The notes beneath the pieces are model-generated. The model had not been told where the DNA came from. It was given only the letters and a program-made list of their open reading frames with translations, and made no database searches. Of a stretch of 35,967 nucleotides of DNA, positions 15,207 through 23,807 are shown in pieces. The stretch is from an uncultured Prevotellaceae bacterium (GTDB lineage: Bacteria; Bacteroidota; Bacteroidia; Bacteroidales; Bacteroidaceae), in contig CADCEW010000018.1 of NCBI GenBank assembly GCA_902800585.1, positions 1 through 35,967 on the forward strand, in the 5' to 3' direction. The translations under genes and the position numbers were made by a program. Position 1 is the first letter of the stretch. Each line of letters begins with the position of its first letter.

Positions 15207-16001
15207 ATGAAAATACTAGTATTAGGTGCAGGTAAGATGGGAAGTTTTTTCATCGACCTGTTGAGTTTCGACCACGAAGTGGCAGTCTATGAGAAAGACC
15301 CTAAGCGCATGCGGTTTACTTATAACTGTCAGCGGTTTACAGATATGGAGGAGATCAGGGGTTTTGCACCTGAACTCGTCATCAATGCCGTCACGCTGAA
15401 ATATACCATCCCTGTATTTGAAGAAGTGATTCCTTATCTTCCCAAGGAGTGTATCATCAGTGATATTGCCAGTGTGAAAACCGATCTGAAAGAATTCTAT
15501 GAAGGGGCAGGGATGCGCTATGTTTCCACGCACCCGATGTTTGGTCCTACTTTCGCCAACCTGCAACAACTGAGCGAGGAGAATGCCATCATCATCAGTG
15601 AGGGTGACTATATGGGACGTATCTTCTTCAAGGATCTCTACCAGAAGTTAGGACTCAACATCTACGAATATACTTTCGAGGAACATGATAAGACAGTGGC
15701 TTATTCATTGTCTATTCCGTTTGTCTCTACCTTCGTCTTTGCTGCCGTCATGAAGCATCAGGATGCACCAGGTACTACCTTCAAGCGTCACATGCGAATA
15801 GCCAAGGGTGTATTGAACGAAGACGACTATCTCTTGCAGGAAATCCTTTTCAACCCCTATACACATGACCAGGTCAGTCAGATTCGTACAGAGTTGAAAG
15901 AACTCTTAGAGATTATCGATGAGAAGGATGCCAAAGGTATGAAGGCCTATCTCACAAAGATTCGAAATAACGTCAAACGAGACATTGAAATCAACAAATA
16001 G
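15207..16001 (+). CDS. tyrA: Prephenate dehydrogenase
   Basis: This enzyme oxidises and decarboxylates prephenate to 4-hydroxyphenylpyruvate with NAD(P)+, the Tyr branch partner of pheA. It has 264 residues with an N-terminal Rossmann motif GAGKMGSF at 7-14, the conserved SDIASVKTDL segment, STHPMFGPT (catalytic histidine) and a helical dimerisation domain from about 160. No ACT domain is attached, so Tyr feedback is not obvious and control may rest on the attenuator. The start lies 3 bases after the DAHP synthase stop, and the end overlaps the next gene by 17 bases. Confidence 0.93.
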   Translation: MKILVLGAGKMGSFFIDLLSFDHEVAVYEKDPKRMRFTYNCQRFTDMEEIRGFAPELVINAVTLKYTIPVFEEVIPYLPKECIISDIASVKTDLKEFYEGAGMRYVSTHPMFGPTFANLQQLSEENAIIISEGDYMGRIFFKDLYQKLGLNIYEYTFEEHDKTVAYSLSIPFVSTFVFAAVMKHQDAPGTTFKRHMRIAKGVLNEDDYLLQEILFNPYTHDQVSQIRTELKELLEIIDEKDAKGMKAYLTKIRNNVKRDIEINK

Positions 16002-16908
16002 TACAATAGGCTATCATCTGGTAGCCTTCTTGACAGTAGCCATCTGGGGTAGTACCTTTGTCTTTACAAAGATACTGCTTCAGAATGGACTTTCTCCTGC
16101 GCAGATTTTCACGCTGCGCTTTATCATTGCCTATGTACTACTGTTTGGCTATGAGTTGATATTCAAGTATAATAGTTTCCGATTGTTCAGTGATTCGTGG
16201 AAGGATGAACTGCTGATGGTACTGCTGGGTGTGACAGGCGGCTCTGTCTATTTCCTCACAGAGAATGCGGCAATGCTTTTTACGACAGCCACCAATACCT
16301 CGTTGATAGTTTGTTCATGTCCATTGTTCGCGATGTTGGTTTATGCTAATATCTATCGGCATACTGAGCGTTTTACGAAGTTACAGGTATTCGGTTCTCT
16401 ACTTGCTTGTCTGGGTATGGCAGTCGTTGTACTCAATGGTCATTTCGTATTGCACTTGTCTCCATTAGGTGATACGCTTGCTTTTGCTGCCTGTCTTTGT
16501 TGGGCTTTCTATTCTTTGTTGATGAAGCCAGCCACAGAGCGTTATTCCACGCTTTTTATTACACGCAAAGTGTTCTTCTATGGTCTTGTGACAATCATTC
16601 CTTATTATTTCTTTGTACCTAAGGATGTCTCTATCTTCACCACTTCCTTCCATCAACTGTTCAATCCTACTGTTCTTTTGAACCTTCTGTTCCTTGGTGT
16701 CATTGCCTCCATGCTTTGTTTCTTGGTATGGAACTGGGTGATTCATAAGTTGGGAACAGTTGTTGCTACTAATTGGGTCTATTTTAATCCTATTACCACG
16801 ATTATTTTTGCATGGTGGCTGTTACATGAACAAATTACACCTTGGTTCCTTTTAGGTACTTTTTGTATTTTGGTCGGTATGTTTCTCTGTGATCATAGGA
16901 AATATTAA
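15985..16908 (+). CDS. DMT-superfamily (EamA) transporter, TTG start
   Basis: This 307-residue inner-membrane protein has ten hydrophobic segments arranged as two EamA repeats (AIWGSTFVFTK near residue 19 and a second GDTLAFAACLCWAFYSLLMK near 157). Such carriers usually export metabolites. As the last gene of the Phe/Tyr operon it may export aromatic amino acids, as YddG does in enterobacteria; this is inference from position. No ATG exists at the expected N-terminus. The TTG at 15985 gives MKSTNSTIGYHLVAFLTVA, typical of the family, and makes the gene overlap tyrA by 17 bases, suggesting coupled translation. Confidence 0.85.
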   Translation: MKSTNSTIGYHLVAFLTVAIWGSTFVFTKILLQNGLSPAQIFTLRFIIAYVLLFGYELIFKYNSFRLFSDSWKDELLMVLLGVTGGSVYFLTENAAMLFTTATNTSLIVCSCPLFAMLVYANIYRHTERFTKLQVFGSLLACLGMAVVVLNGHFVLHLSPLGDTLAFAACLCWAFYSLLMKPATERYSTLFITRKVFFYGLVTIIPYYFFVPKDVSIFTTSFHQLFNPTVLLNLLFLGVIASMLCFLVWNWVIHKLGTVVATNWVYFNPITTIIFAWWLLHEQITPWFLLGTFCILVGMFLCDHRKY

Positions 16909-16979
16909 TGGATAAATAGTCAAAAAATTGGTATAATTAGGGAAAAAGCTATTTTTTTCTAAAAATATCTTAATTTTTT

Positions 16980-17010
16980 TTTGCTGATTCGACAAATTGT
17001 TCTATCTTTG
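16980..17010 (+). promoter_or_regulatory. Promoter of candidate small RNA
   Basis: TTTG (16980-16983) and TATCTTTG (17003-17010) are 19 bases apart, a near-consensus match. Confidence 0.75.
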
Positions 17011-17014
17011 CATC

Positions 17015-17097
17015 GTTCCCCAGTTGGGGAGAACAATGAATAGTTGATAAATTTGTTGATCGTTCCTTTGCCGTGAGGCAGGGGAACGGTTTTTTTT
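17015..17097 (+). ncRNA. Candidate small structured RNA or leader with alternative folds
   Basis: From about 17015 the RNA can fold a 5' hairpin (GTTCCCC 17015-17021 with the GGGGAGAAC region 17026-17034) and a 3' terminator (17061-17088 plus eight Ts). GTTCCCC is also perfectly complementary to GGGGAAC (17081-17087) inside the terminator, so the two ends can pair instead. Only a three-codon frame (ATG AAT AGT TGA) is present, so it is not a peptide-coding leader. The next gene has its own promoter, which favours a standalone RNA of about 80-85 bases. The family is not recognised. Confidence 0.5.
17061..17097 (+). terminator. Strong terminator of the small RNA
   Basis: CGTTCC (17061-17066) pairs with GGAACG (17083-17088), two T-G pairs follow, and TGCC/GGCA closes on a GTGA tetraloop. 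Eight Ts follow (17090-17097). Confidence 0.85.
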
Positions 17098-17210
17098 GTA
17101 TTTTATTTGGTTTTTCACTCGATCTGGATAAATTTCTTTGACCTAAAGGTAAAAAGTGTGCTAAAGATACGATTTCTCACGCTCAAAAATGAAAATATAT
17201 TCTCATCCTT

Positions 17211-17241
17211 TTTGCTTAATCGAAATTTTAAACTATCTTTG
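17211..17241 (+). promoter_or_regulatory. Promoter of HD-domain gene
   Basis: TTTG (17211-17214) and TATCTTTG (17234-17241) are 19 bases apart, 21 bases before the ATG at 17263. Confidence 0.75.
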
Positions 17242-17262
17242 TCCCCAAATATTAACAAAAAG

Positions 17263-17925
17263 ATGACAAGAGAAGATTTTGAGGCATTGATGGAAACGTA
17301 TGCCGACAAGATTGAAACCATCAGGAAATCAGCACATGATTTGCATCAGAGTGTGAATCAGACCTATGGCGACGACCTGCCTTATGGTTATCATTTGGAT
17401 ATGGTAGTAAATGGAATCAGGGATTTCGGACACCTGGTATGTACCTGTGAGAACGATATCCTACCATTATTCTTCGGCGGTTATTACCACGACAGTATCG
17501 AGGATGCCCGTTTGACGTATAATGACGTGATGAAGGTGGCTCGAGAGATGTTGACTGAGGAGCAGGCATTGATGGCAACAGAGATTGCCTATGCGCTAAC
17601 GAATGACAAAGGACGTTCCCGTGCAGAAAGGGCAGGGGAAAAATACTATAAGGGAATTCGTGAGACTCCCTATGCACCGTTTGTCAAACTCTGTGACCGT
17701 CTGGCGAATATCACTTATAGTTGTTCTGGAGTTAATGCCCACAGTCTCCGTATGAAGGAGGTCTATAAGAAAGAGGTCCCTCATTTCCTTTCCTCTATCA
17801 ATCCACATAGTAAAGATCAGCGTTTCTTGGTACCTCAAGAGGTAGTCTATAAACTGGCAGAGTGTCTGATTGACGACTTGGAACGTGAGGAACAGAACCA
17901 ATCGGCATGGTGGCACGAATACTAG
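17263..17925 (+). CDS. HD-domain (SpoT/MESH1-like) phosphohydrolase
   Basis: This 220-residue cytoplasmic protein has an HD hydrolase core: YYHDSIED (residues 75-82) and VKLCDRLANITYS (about 143-155), with an upstream histidine in GYHLDMVV. This arrangement resembles the hydrolase half of RelA/SpoT and small alarmone hydrolases, which remove pyrophosphate from (p)ppGpp. No synthetase domain is present. Hydrolysis of ppGpp is possible but not shown by sequence alone, and other nucleotides are an alternative. The ATG at 17263 was chosen because the longer frame begins at TTG and runs back over the promoter at 17211-17241. The gene is followed after 30 bases by the co-chaperone gene. Confidence 0.82.
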   Translation: MTREDFEALMETYADKIETIRKSAHDLHQSVNQTYGDDLPYGYHLDMVVNGIRDFGHLVCTCENDILPLFFGGYYHDSIEDARLTYNDVMKVAREMLTEEQALMATEIAYALTNDKGRSRAERAGEKYYKGIRETPYAPFVKLCDRLANITYSCSGVNAHSLRMKEVYKKEVPHFLSSINPHSKDQRFLVPQEVVYKLAECLIDDLEREEQNQSAWWHEY

Positions 17926-17930
17926 TCCAC

Positions 17931-17955
17931 AGTTAAGAGTTCATAGTTTATAGTT
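17931..17955 (+). repeat. 7-bp tandem array before djlA-like start
   Basis: AGTTAAG, AGTTCAT, AGTTTAT and AGTT run into the ATG at 17956, which completes the fourth unit as AGTTATG. The first unit has TAA; the others place TAG or TTA triplets in shifting frames. Confidence 0.85.
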
Positions 17956-18768
17956 ATGGGAATAGGTAAGTGGATAGGTGGTTTTCTGGGTTGGATGACA
18001 GCAGGGCCTTTAGGGGCTTTGGCTGGTATCGTGTTGGGTGGATTTTTCGACTCAATGATGGATGCAGTGAATACCCCAGGGACACAAGGGACCTTCGAAG
18101 ATGCCTTCGGACGACAGACGGGTCGTCAACAAACCTATCAGCGTCAACATAAGTATGAGGGACAGCGTAACAGTTTTCTGTTTTCAATGCTGGTACTCTC
18201 CTCTTATATTATTAAGGCTGACGGCAAAGTGATGCATTCGGAGATGGAGATGGTGCGTCAGATGTTACGTCAGAACTTTGGAGAGCAGGCTGTCATTCAA
18301 GGCAATGATATCCTGAAGAAACTCTTTGACGAACAGAAAAGGGTGGGGATGACGAACTTTAGACAGACAGTAGCAGACTGTTGTCAACAGATAGCCCGTA
18401 ACATGAATTATTCCCAGCGCCTGCAACTGCTGAACTTCCTTGTGATGGTGGCACAGGCTGACGGTAAGGTGCCCCAGAGTGAGATAACAGCCCTGAAAGA
18501 GTGTACTCAGTGGATGCAGATGTCTGCTGATGAGGTTGACTCGATGCTGGGTCTTGGGAAAGATGACTTGGAATCTGCCTACCGTGTATTGGGTGTGTCG
18601 CCTAATGCTAGTGATGACGAGGTGAAGAAGGCTTATCGTCAATTAGCACTGAAGCATCATCCAGATAAGGTAGCTGCCCTCGGAGATGATATCCGTAAGG
18701 CTGCCGAGAAAAAGTTCCAAGAGATTAATGCTGCGAAAGACAAGATATGGAAAGCAAGGGGATTATAG
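17956..18768 (+). CDS. DjlA-like co-chaperone (TerB plus J domain)
   Basis: This 270-residue protein starts with a glycine-rich hydrophobic segment (about 3-33, [19 protein letters not shown]) that may insert into the membrane. A TerB-like helical domain (about 75-190, with the ADGKV motif at two places) and a C-terminal J domain follow (about 198-270, catalytic HPD at 235-237 in KHHPDKV). J domains stimulate DnaK ATP hydrolysis; DjlA anchors that activity at the inner membrane in enterobacteria. The architecture and length match DjlA of other bacteria. Its 3' end overlaps queH by 22 bases. Confidence 0.88.
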   Translation: MGIGKWIGGFLGWMTAGPLGALAGIVLGGFFDSMMDAVNTPGTQGTFEDAFGRQTGRQQTYQRQHKYEGQRNSFLFSMLVLSSYIIKADGKVMHSEMEMVRQMLRQNFGEQAVIQGNDILKKLFDEQKRVGMTNFRQTVADCCQQIARNMNYSQRLQLLNFLVMVAQADGKVPQSEITALKECTQWMQMSADEVDSMLGLGKDDLESAYRVLGVSPNASDDEVKKAYRQLALKHHPDKVAALGDDIRKAAEKKFQEINAAKDKIWKARGL

Positions 18769-19343
18769 TGCCAGATGGTGTGCATGAGGTATTGCTACAT
18801 GCCTGTTGTGCGCCTTGTTCATCTGCCATTGTCGAGTGGATGATACAGCACGATATTCGTCCTACGATTTTCTATTATAATCCCAACATTTTCCCTCGTG
18901 AAGAGTATGATATCCGTAAGAATGAGAGTAAGCGTCATGCAGAAAGTCTCGTACTGCAATGGATAGATGGAGACTACGACCATGAGCAGTGGCGACAGGA
19001 TGTCTGCGGACTGGAAGACGAACCAGAACGGGGACGACGCTGTGAACAGTGTTTCGTCCTTCGATTGACGGAGGCTGCTCGACAGGCCAAGAAACTGGGA
19101 TTGCAGTATTTCGCCACCACTTTGGCTTCCTCGAGATGGAAGAGTATAGAACAGATAGAACGTGCTGGGCATCTGGCAGAACAAGCAGTGGAGGGTACGA
19201 CGTTTTGGGCACAGAACTGGCGCAAAGGAGGACTCTATGAGCGGCGCAACCAATTGTTGAAGGAGTATGCCTTCTATAACCAGCAGTATTGTGGTTGTGA
19301 GTTCTCTCAACGTAAAGTATTAATAGATAATAATAACCAATAG
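18747..19343 (+). CDS. queH: Epoxyqueuosine reductase QueH
   Basis: QueH reduces epoxyqueuosine to queuosine in the wobble base of GUN-anticodon tRNAs, the last step of queuosine synthesis, and replaces the unrelated QueG. This 198-residue protein has the family's ligand cysteines: CCAPC at residues 20-24, GRRCEQCF near 95-102 and YCGCEFS near the C-terminus. These bind an Fe-S cluster and a second iron site. [12 protein letters not shown] is another family marker. The ATG at 18747 lies inside the 3' end of the djlA-like gene, an overlap of 22 bases that suggests translational coupling. Confidence 0.92.
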   Translation: MESKGIIVPDGVHEVLLHACCAPCSSAIVEWMIQHDIRPTIFYYNPNIFPREEYDIRKNESKRHAESLVLQWIDGDYDHEQWRQDVCGLEDEPERGRRCEQCFVLRLTEAARQAKKLGLQYFATTLASSRWKSIEQIERAGHLAEQAVEGTTFWAQNWRKGGLYERRNQLLKEYAFYNQQYCGCEFSQRKVLIDNNNQ

Positions 19344-19355
19344 ACCGACAGAACA

Positions 19356-20051
19356 ATGAAAAAAGTATCTTTAATGATTTTAGGTGTTGCCTTTTTCACA
19401 CTTCAGGCAAACGCACAGATGAAACCAGACAAAAGGTATGCACCAGCTTACACGTATGACTCTTATGAGGATATGGACATGGTGAAATGCGGCAAGGGTT
19501 GGGCTACACGTCCTATCAAGGTGAAAGGTGGTGGTAAGGCTCCTGACATTGTTACCTTGACAAAGGCTTTCAACGACGTATGGAAGATTTATGTAGTCAG
19601 TGGCATCCTGAAACAGGCCAAGAATCCGAAGTTTACCAGTCAGAAGTATCCGGAATACGACTCTGAGGATATCGTAGATCGTCCCAATGGTTATATGTGT
19701 GTAGATTCTGGAGGTACGGACAGTGACTATATGGAGTCGTGCGTATGGCGTTGCGACAACGGCCATCGTCTCTTTGCCATTCTCATGGGCGGACCTACCG
19801 ACCCGGAGATAGAGCTTGTCTGCTTCTATGATTACGACCCCGACACCGAGACGATGACACCCGTGGTAAGTCCTGTTGACACGTTCAAACCCAAGGCAGA
19901 GTATTACAGCTATGACCTGCCTCGTAAGGGCAAGGATTTCATCATCACTGAGTATTTCTTAGATACAGATAGTAATACGGAACATGTCTATACCTTTGAC
20001 GGCCAAAAGCATGTGTATGCCTTTGACCGTGTCATCAAGGAAAAGAAATAA
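19356..20051 (+). CDS. Secreted protein of unknown function
   Basis: This 231-residue protein has a clear Sec signal peptide (MKKVSLMILGVAFFTLQANAQ) and a mature part rich in Tyr, Asp and strands, with no family I recognise. It contains three cysteines (in VKCGKGW, YMCVDSGG and CVWRCDNGH-type segments and a later LVCFYDY), so disulfides are possible. There is no lipobox or membrane anchor, and it is presumably periplasmic or secreted. It follows queH by 12 bases, but functional linkage is unlikely. Its end converges on the aldo/keto reductase gene with 5 bases between stop codons. Confidence 0.72.
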   Translation: MKKVSLMILGVAFFTLQANAQMKPDKRYAPAYTYDSYEDMDMVKCGKGWATRPIKVKGGGKAPDIVTLTKAFNDVWKIYVVSGILKQAKNPKFTSQKYPEYDSEDIVDRPNGYMCVDSGGTDSDYMESCVWRCDNGHRLFAILMGGPTDPEIELVCFYDYDPDTETMTPVVSPVDTFKPKAEYYSYDLPRKGKDFIITEYFLDTDSNTEHVYTFDGQKHVYAFDRVIKEKK

Positions 20052-20065
20052 GACGTCTATTTCTT
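20043..20065. terminator. Possible weak bidirectional terminator between convergent genes
   Basis: AAGAAATA (20043-20050) is complementary to TATTTCTT (20058-20065) with a 7-base loop, overlapping both stop codons. The stem is A/T-only apart from one pair, so strength is doubtful. Confidence 0.3.
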
Positions 20066-21418
20066 CCTGACACGCAGGGTCTCCACGATACGACTCATCT
20101 GGTTGGGAATACGTATCTGTTGCGGACACTTGGATAAGCACTCCTCGCAGTCCTGACAGGCACGTGCCCATGTGTTGGCATCAGGAAGAGCCTTGCGATA
20201 GCCTTCGATAAACTGTTGTTGCTGTTCTGCATAGTTAGCGGCAGTAGTAGCTGGCAGGGGAAGGATATGGTCTGTCACTGCCTCATTGTAATAGGCGAAA
20301 TTTTTGGGAATATCAACGCCATAGGGACAAGGCATGCAATAGCTGCAGGTCGTACAGGGAATGGTGGGGAAGCCTGACATCTGGTCTGCAATATCTGCCA
20401 ACAAAGCATTCTCTGCCTCTGTGCATATCTCAAGCGGTGAGAAGGTCTGGATATTCTCTTCCAAATGTTCCATACGGTTCATACCACTAAGGGTGGTGAG
20501 GATATTCGGATACGAACCAACCCAGCGGAATGCCCAGCGTGCCGTACTGTCGTCTGGACGACGTGCTCTTAGTTGGTCTGTAAGTTCCTGTGCCATACGT
20601 CCGAAGGATCCACCCCGTAATGGTTCCATCACCACACACTGGATATCCAGTTTCTCGCATTTGTTATACAGGTATTCCGCATCCGCGTCTTTCTTCCATC
20701 CACCTGTGTTGAGTGAGGCGTGTCGCCAGTCAAGGAAGTTCATCTGTATCTGTACGAAGTCCCAGTGATAGTCGTCGTTATGATCGAGCAACCAGTCGAA
20801 GGCACTGACATCACCATGATAGGAGAAACCCAGGTGACGGATACGTCCTGCCTCACGCTCTTTTAGTAGAAAGTCGAGTAGGCCGTTATTGATAAAACGT
20901 TCTTTAAGCGCGTCAACACCTCCGCCTCCGATGCTGTGCAGGAGGTAGTAGTCTATATGGTCTGTCTTTAGTCGTTGGAATGATTGGTAGTACATCTTAA
21001 TGGATTCATCGATGCCCCATAAACTTCTGTTCTGATTTGACATCTTTGTTGCAATGTAATACTTATCACGAGGATGACGGGCAAGGGCATTGCCAGTAAG
21101 CACTTCCGATTGTCCTCCCATATACATCGGAGCTGTATCGAAATAATTCACCCCATGCTCAATGGCGTAATCAACAAGTTGGTTGACTTCCTCTTGATTG
21201 TTGGGCAGTCTCATCATGCCGAAGCCGAGTAGGGAGATTTGTTCCCCAGAGCCATGTTGTACACGATAGGTCATTCTGTTGTCTGTAGGAACCATTTTCT
21301 TGTCTTGCGCCAGTACGCGTAAAGGTTCCATTGCCATCATTGCTGCGGCAGATCCCATGCCAATACCAAGTCTGCGAAGAAATTCGCGACGGTCCATGTT
21401 AGGTCTTTTCTTTTGCAT
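20057..21418 (-). CDS. Exported aldo/keto reductase with ferredoxin-like C-terminus
   Basis: This 453-residue protein has a Tat-type leader (MDRREFLRRLGIGMGSAAAM near residue 8), an aldo/keto reductase barrel (about 60-350, with ISLLGFGMMRLP, the NYFDTAPMYMGG catalytic Asp/Tyr motif and HIDYYLLHS) and a C-terminal extension with cysteine clusters CTTCSYCMPCPYG and CQDCEECLSKCP, expected to bind 4Fe-4S clusters. This combined form is common in anaerobes, with the natural substrate usually unknown. The ATG at 21418 precedes the Arg-rich leader; MDRREF at 21394 is an alternative. A -7 box (minus TATCTTTG) is at 21457-21464. Confidence 0.88.
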   Translation of the reverse strand: MQKKRPNMDRREFLRRLGIGMGSAAAMMAMEPLRVLAQDKKMVPTDNRMTYRVQHGSGEQISLLGFGMMRLPNNQEEVNQLVDYAIEHGVNYFDTAPMYMGGQSEVLTGNALARHPRDKYYIATKMSNQNRSLWGIDESIKMYYQSFQRLKTDHIDYYLLHSIGGGGVDALKERFINNGLLDFLLKEREAGRIRHLGFSYHGDVSAFDWLLDHNDDYHWDFVQIQMNFLDWRHASLNTGGWKKDADAEYLYNKCEKLDIQCVVMEPLRGGSFGRMAQELTDQLRARRPDDSTARWAFRWVGSYPNILTTLSGMNRMEHLEENIQTFSPLEICTEAENALLADIADQMSGFPTIPCTTCSYCMPCPYGVDIPKNFAYYNEAVTDHILPLPATTAANYAEQQQQFIEGYRKALPDANTWARACQDCEECLSKCPQQIRIPNQMSRIVETLRVRKK

Positions 21419-21456
21419 TTTAGTAGTATTTGTGTTAGATGTTTAGTTTTCAGGGG

Positions 21457-21464
21457 CAAAGATA
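21457..21464 (-). promoter_or_regulatory. -7 box of the aldo/keto reductase promoter
   Basis: The minus strand reads TATCTTTG, 38 bases before the start codon. It lies back-to-back with the ffh promoter, 43 bases away. Confidence 0.5.
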
Positions 21465-21507
21465 ATAAAAAAGAAGGAAGAAAGAATGAAATTTCAAATA
21501 ATATTTG

Positions 21508-21515
21508 TACCTTTG
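21508..21515 (+). promoter_or_regulatory. -7 box of the ffh promoter
   Basis: TACCTTTG lies 23 bases before the ffh ATG. The -33 element is not clear. Confidence 0.5.
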
Positions 21516-21538
21516 CACCCTAAAATAAATAATGTATT

Positions 21539-22891
21539 ATGTTTGAGAACTTAAGTGACAGACTTGAACGGTCGTTTAAGATACTGAAAGGTGAAGGAAA
21601 AATCACCGAAATAAATGTGGCGGAGACCTTGAAGGATGTGCGTCGCGCTCTATTGGATGCCGATGTCAACTATAAGGTTGCCAAGACATTTACTGATACC
21701 GTCAAGCAGAAGGCAATGGGTATGAATGTGCTCACTGCCGTGAAGCCTGGACAGTTGATGGTGAAGATTGTCCATGATGAGCTTGCAGAGTTAATGGGTG
21801 GTAAGGCTTCAGAGTTGAAGTTGGAAAACCGTCCTGCTATTATCCTAATGTCGGGTTTGCAAGGTTCTGGTAAGACAACGTTCAGTGGAAAACTTGCTAA
21901 TATGCTGAAGAATAAGCAGCATAAGAATCCTTTGCTTGTTGCCTGTGACGTTTACCGTCCTGCTGCTATCCAGCAGTTGCATGTAGTAGGAGAGAGTATT
22001 GGCGTTCCCGTCTATTCGGAGCCTGACAATAAGAATGTGGTGGAGATAGCCAATAACGCTATCCGCGAGGCGAAGGCAAAGAATTATAATGTCGTCATCA
22101 TCGATACCGCTGGTCGTTTGGCAGTTGATGAGGAGATGATGAACGAGATTGCCACATTGAAAGAGGCAGTCAATCCTGATGAGACTTTGTTCGTTGTTGA
22201 CTCGATGACAGGTCAGGATGCCGTAAATACTGCCAAGGAGTTCAATGACCGTCTCGATTTCGATGGTGTCGTACTCACCAAACTGGATGGTGATACTCGT
22301 GGTGGTGCTGCCCTTTCTATCCGTACTGTTGTCACGAAACCCATCAAGTTTGTAGGAACGGGTGAGAAGATGGAGGCGATAGACGTATTCCATCCTGAGC
22401 GTATGGCAGACCGTATCCTCGGTATGGGTGACATCGTCTCTTTGGTGGAGCGTGCCCAGGAGCAGTTTGACGAGAAACAGGCACGTGAGTTAGAAAAGAA
22501 GATCCGCAAGAATAAGTTTGACTTCAACGATTTTATGAGTCAGATTCAGCAAATTAAGAAGATGGGTAACCTCAAGGATCTTGCTGGCATGATTCCTGGA
22601 GTAGGGAAGGCTATCAAGGATATTGATATCGATGACGATGCTTTCAAGGGTATTGAAGCAATGATTAATTCGATGACATTGAAAGAACGTGCCAATCCGG
22701 ATATCATCAACCAGAGTCGCCGTATGCGTATAGCTAAAGGTTCTGGCACGAAGATAGAGGAAGTGAATCGCCTGATGAAGCAGTTCGACCAGATGCGTAA
22801 AATGATGAAGATGGTAACAGCCGGAGGTAACTCGAAGATGGCACAGATGGCTGCAGCCATGAAGATGCGTGGCGGTAAGATGCCATTCTAA
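21539..22891 (+). CDS. ffh: Signal recognition particle protein Ffh (SRP54)
   Basis: Ffh is the GTPase of the signal recognition particle: it binds signal sequences at the ribosome and 4.5S RNA, and delivers inner-membrane proteins through FtsY. This 450-residue protein has the N domain (1-90), the GTPase G domain with G1 GLQGSGKTT near 104-112, [14 protein letters not shown] and TKLDGD, and a methionine-rich M domain (about 300-450, [20 protein letters not shown]). It is full length and intact. It has its own promoter box at 21508-21515. folD follows after a short C-rich spacer and is probably co-transcribed. Confidence 0.96.
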   Translation: MFENLSDRLERSFKILKGEGKITEINVAETLKDVRRALLDADVNYKVAKTFTDTVKQKAMGMNVLTAVKPGQLMVKIVHDELAELMGGKASELKLENRPAIILMSGLQGSGKTTFSGKLANMLKNKQHKNPLLVACDVYRPAAIQQLHVVGESIGVPVYSEPDNKNVVEIANNAIREAKAKNYNVVIIDTAGRLAVDEEMMNEIATLKEAVNPDETLFVVDSMTGQDAVNTAKEFNDRLDFDGVVLTKLDGDTRGGAALSIRTVVTKPIKFVGTGEKMEAIDVFHPERMADRILGMGDIVSLVERAQEQFDEKQARELEKKIRKNKFDFNDFMSQIQQIKKMGNLKDLAGMIPGVGKAIKDIDIDDDAFKGIEAMINSMTLKERANPDIINQSRRMRIAKGSGTKIEEVNRLMKQFDQMRKMMKMVTAGGNSKMAQMAAAMKMRGGKMPF

Positions 22892-22892
22892 T

Positions 22893-22919
22893 CCCCCCAT
22901 TACCCCCATTAAATCCATA
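22893..22919 (+). repeat. 9-bp C-rich tandem spacer array between ffh and folD
   Basis: CCCCCCATT, ACCCCCATT and AAATCCATA follow right after the ffh stop codon. The complementary strand has two runs of five or more Gs. It is similar in placement to the 7-bp arrays. Confidence 0.7.
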
Positions 22920-22928
22920 AAAAGAAAC

Positions 22929-23807
22929 ATGCAACTGATAGACGGAAAAGCAACGGCAACAGCCATTAAGGCGGAGATAGCCGAAGAGGTAAAGAAGATT
23001 GTAACAAATGGCGGTAAACAACCCCATCTTGCTGCTGTATTAGTAGGTCACGATGGTGGTAGTGAGACGTATGTGAAGAACAAAGTGCTCGCATGTGAGG
23101 CATGCGGCTTTAAGTCGACACTCATCCGTTATGAGGATGATATCACAGAAGAGGAACTCCTACAATGTGTCGACCGCCTTAATAAGAATGGTGATGTTGA
23201 CGGCTTTATTGTACAGTTGCCACTCCCTAAGCATATTGATGAGCAGAAGATTATCGAAGCCATCGATTATCGTAAGGATGTCGACGGTTTCCATCCTATT
23301 AATGTGGGACGTATGGCAATCGGACTGCCATGTTTTATTTCTGCTACTCCGTTGGGTATAATTACCCTATTGAAGCGTTACAACATTGAGACTTCTGGTA
23401 AGAAATGCGTCATCCTTGGACGAAGCAATATTGTAGGTAAGCCTATGGCACAGTTGATGATGCAGAAACAGTATGGTGATGCTACTGTGACAGTATGCCA
23501 TTCGCGTTCAAAGACACTGAAGGAAGAATGCCGTGAGGCAGATATTATCATCGCTGCCATCGGTCAGCCCGATTTCGTGACTGCTGATATGGTGAAAGAG
23601 GGAGCCGTTATTATTGACGTAGGTACTACACGTGTCCCTGATGCCACCCGTAAAAGTGGTTTTCGCCTGAATGGTGATGTAAAGTTTGACGAGGTGGCTC
23701 CAAAGTGCTCATTCATCACTCCCGTTCCTGGTGGAGTAGGACCGATGACTATCTGTTCGTTGATGAAGAATACCCTTGCTGCAGGCAAGAAAGAATACTA
23801 TAAATGA
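22929..23807 (+). CDS. folD: Bifunctional methylenetetrahydrofolate dehydrogenase/cyclohydrolase FolD
   Basis: FolD interconverts 5,10-methylene-, 5,10-methenyl- and 10-formyl-tetrahydrofolate in one-carbon metabolism. This 292-residue protein has the catalytic lysine in [13 protein letters not shown] (residue about 54), the substrate-loop [10 protein letters not shown], the DVDGFHP motif, the cofactor-binding [11 protein letters not shown], and [26 protein letters not shown] near the C-terminus (quoted in two parts: GDVKFDEV, then [12 protein letters not shown]). The ATG at 22929 gives [10 protein letters not shown], the usual start; the longer frame from 22869 lies inside ffh. The stop codon overlaps the ATG of the next small gene (ATGA at 23804-23807). 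Confidence 0.95.
   Translation: MQLIDGKATATAIKAEIAEEVKKIVTNGGKQPHLAAVLVGHDGGSETYVKNKVLACEACGFKSTLIRYEDDITEEELLQCVDRLNKNGDVDGFIVQLPLPKHIDEQKIIEAIDYRKDVDGFHPINVGRMAIGLPCFISATPLGIITLLKRYNIETSGKKCVILGRSNIVGKPMAQLMMQKQYGDATVTVCHSRSKTLKEECREADIIIAAIGQPDFVTADMVKEGAVIIDVGTTRVPDATRKSGFRLNGDVKFDEVAPKCSFITPVPGGVGPMTICSLMKNTLAAGKKEYYK

Larger units (their letters stand above)
16909..17262. other. Intergenic region with two promoters and a short terminated transcript
   Basis: These 354 bases carry no credible protein gene. They hold the end of the Phe/Tyr operon, a promoter (16980-17010), a structured RNA with its terminator (17015-17097) and the promoter of the HD gene (17211-17241). The in-frame extension upstream of the HD gene starts from TTG and crosses its promoter. 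Confidence 0.7.

Noticed and set aside
17107-17262. Upstream extension of the HD gene
   Set aside because: It begins at TTG and spans the promoter at 17211-17241; homology starts after the ATG at 17263.
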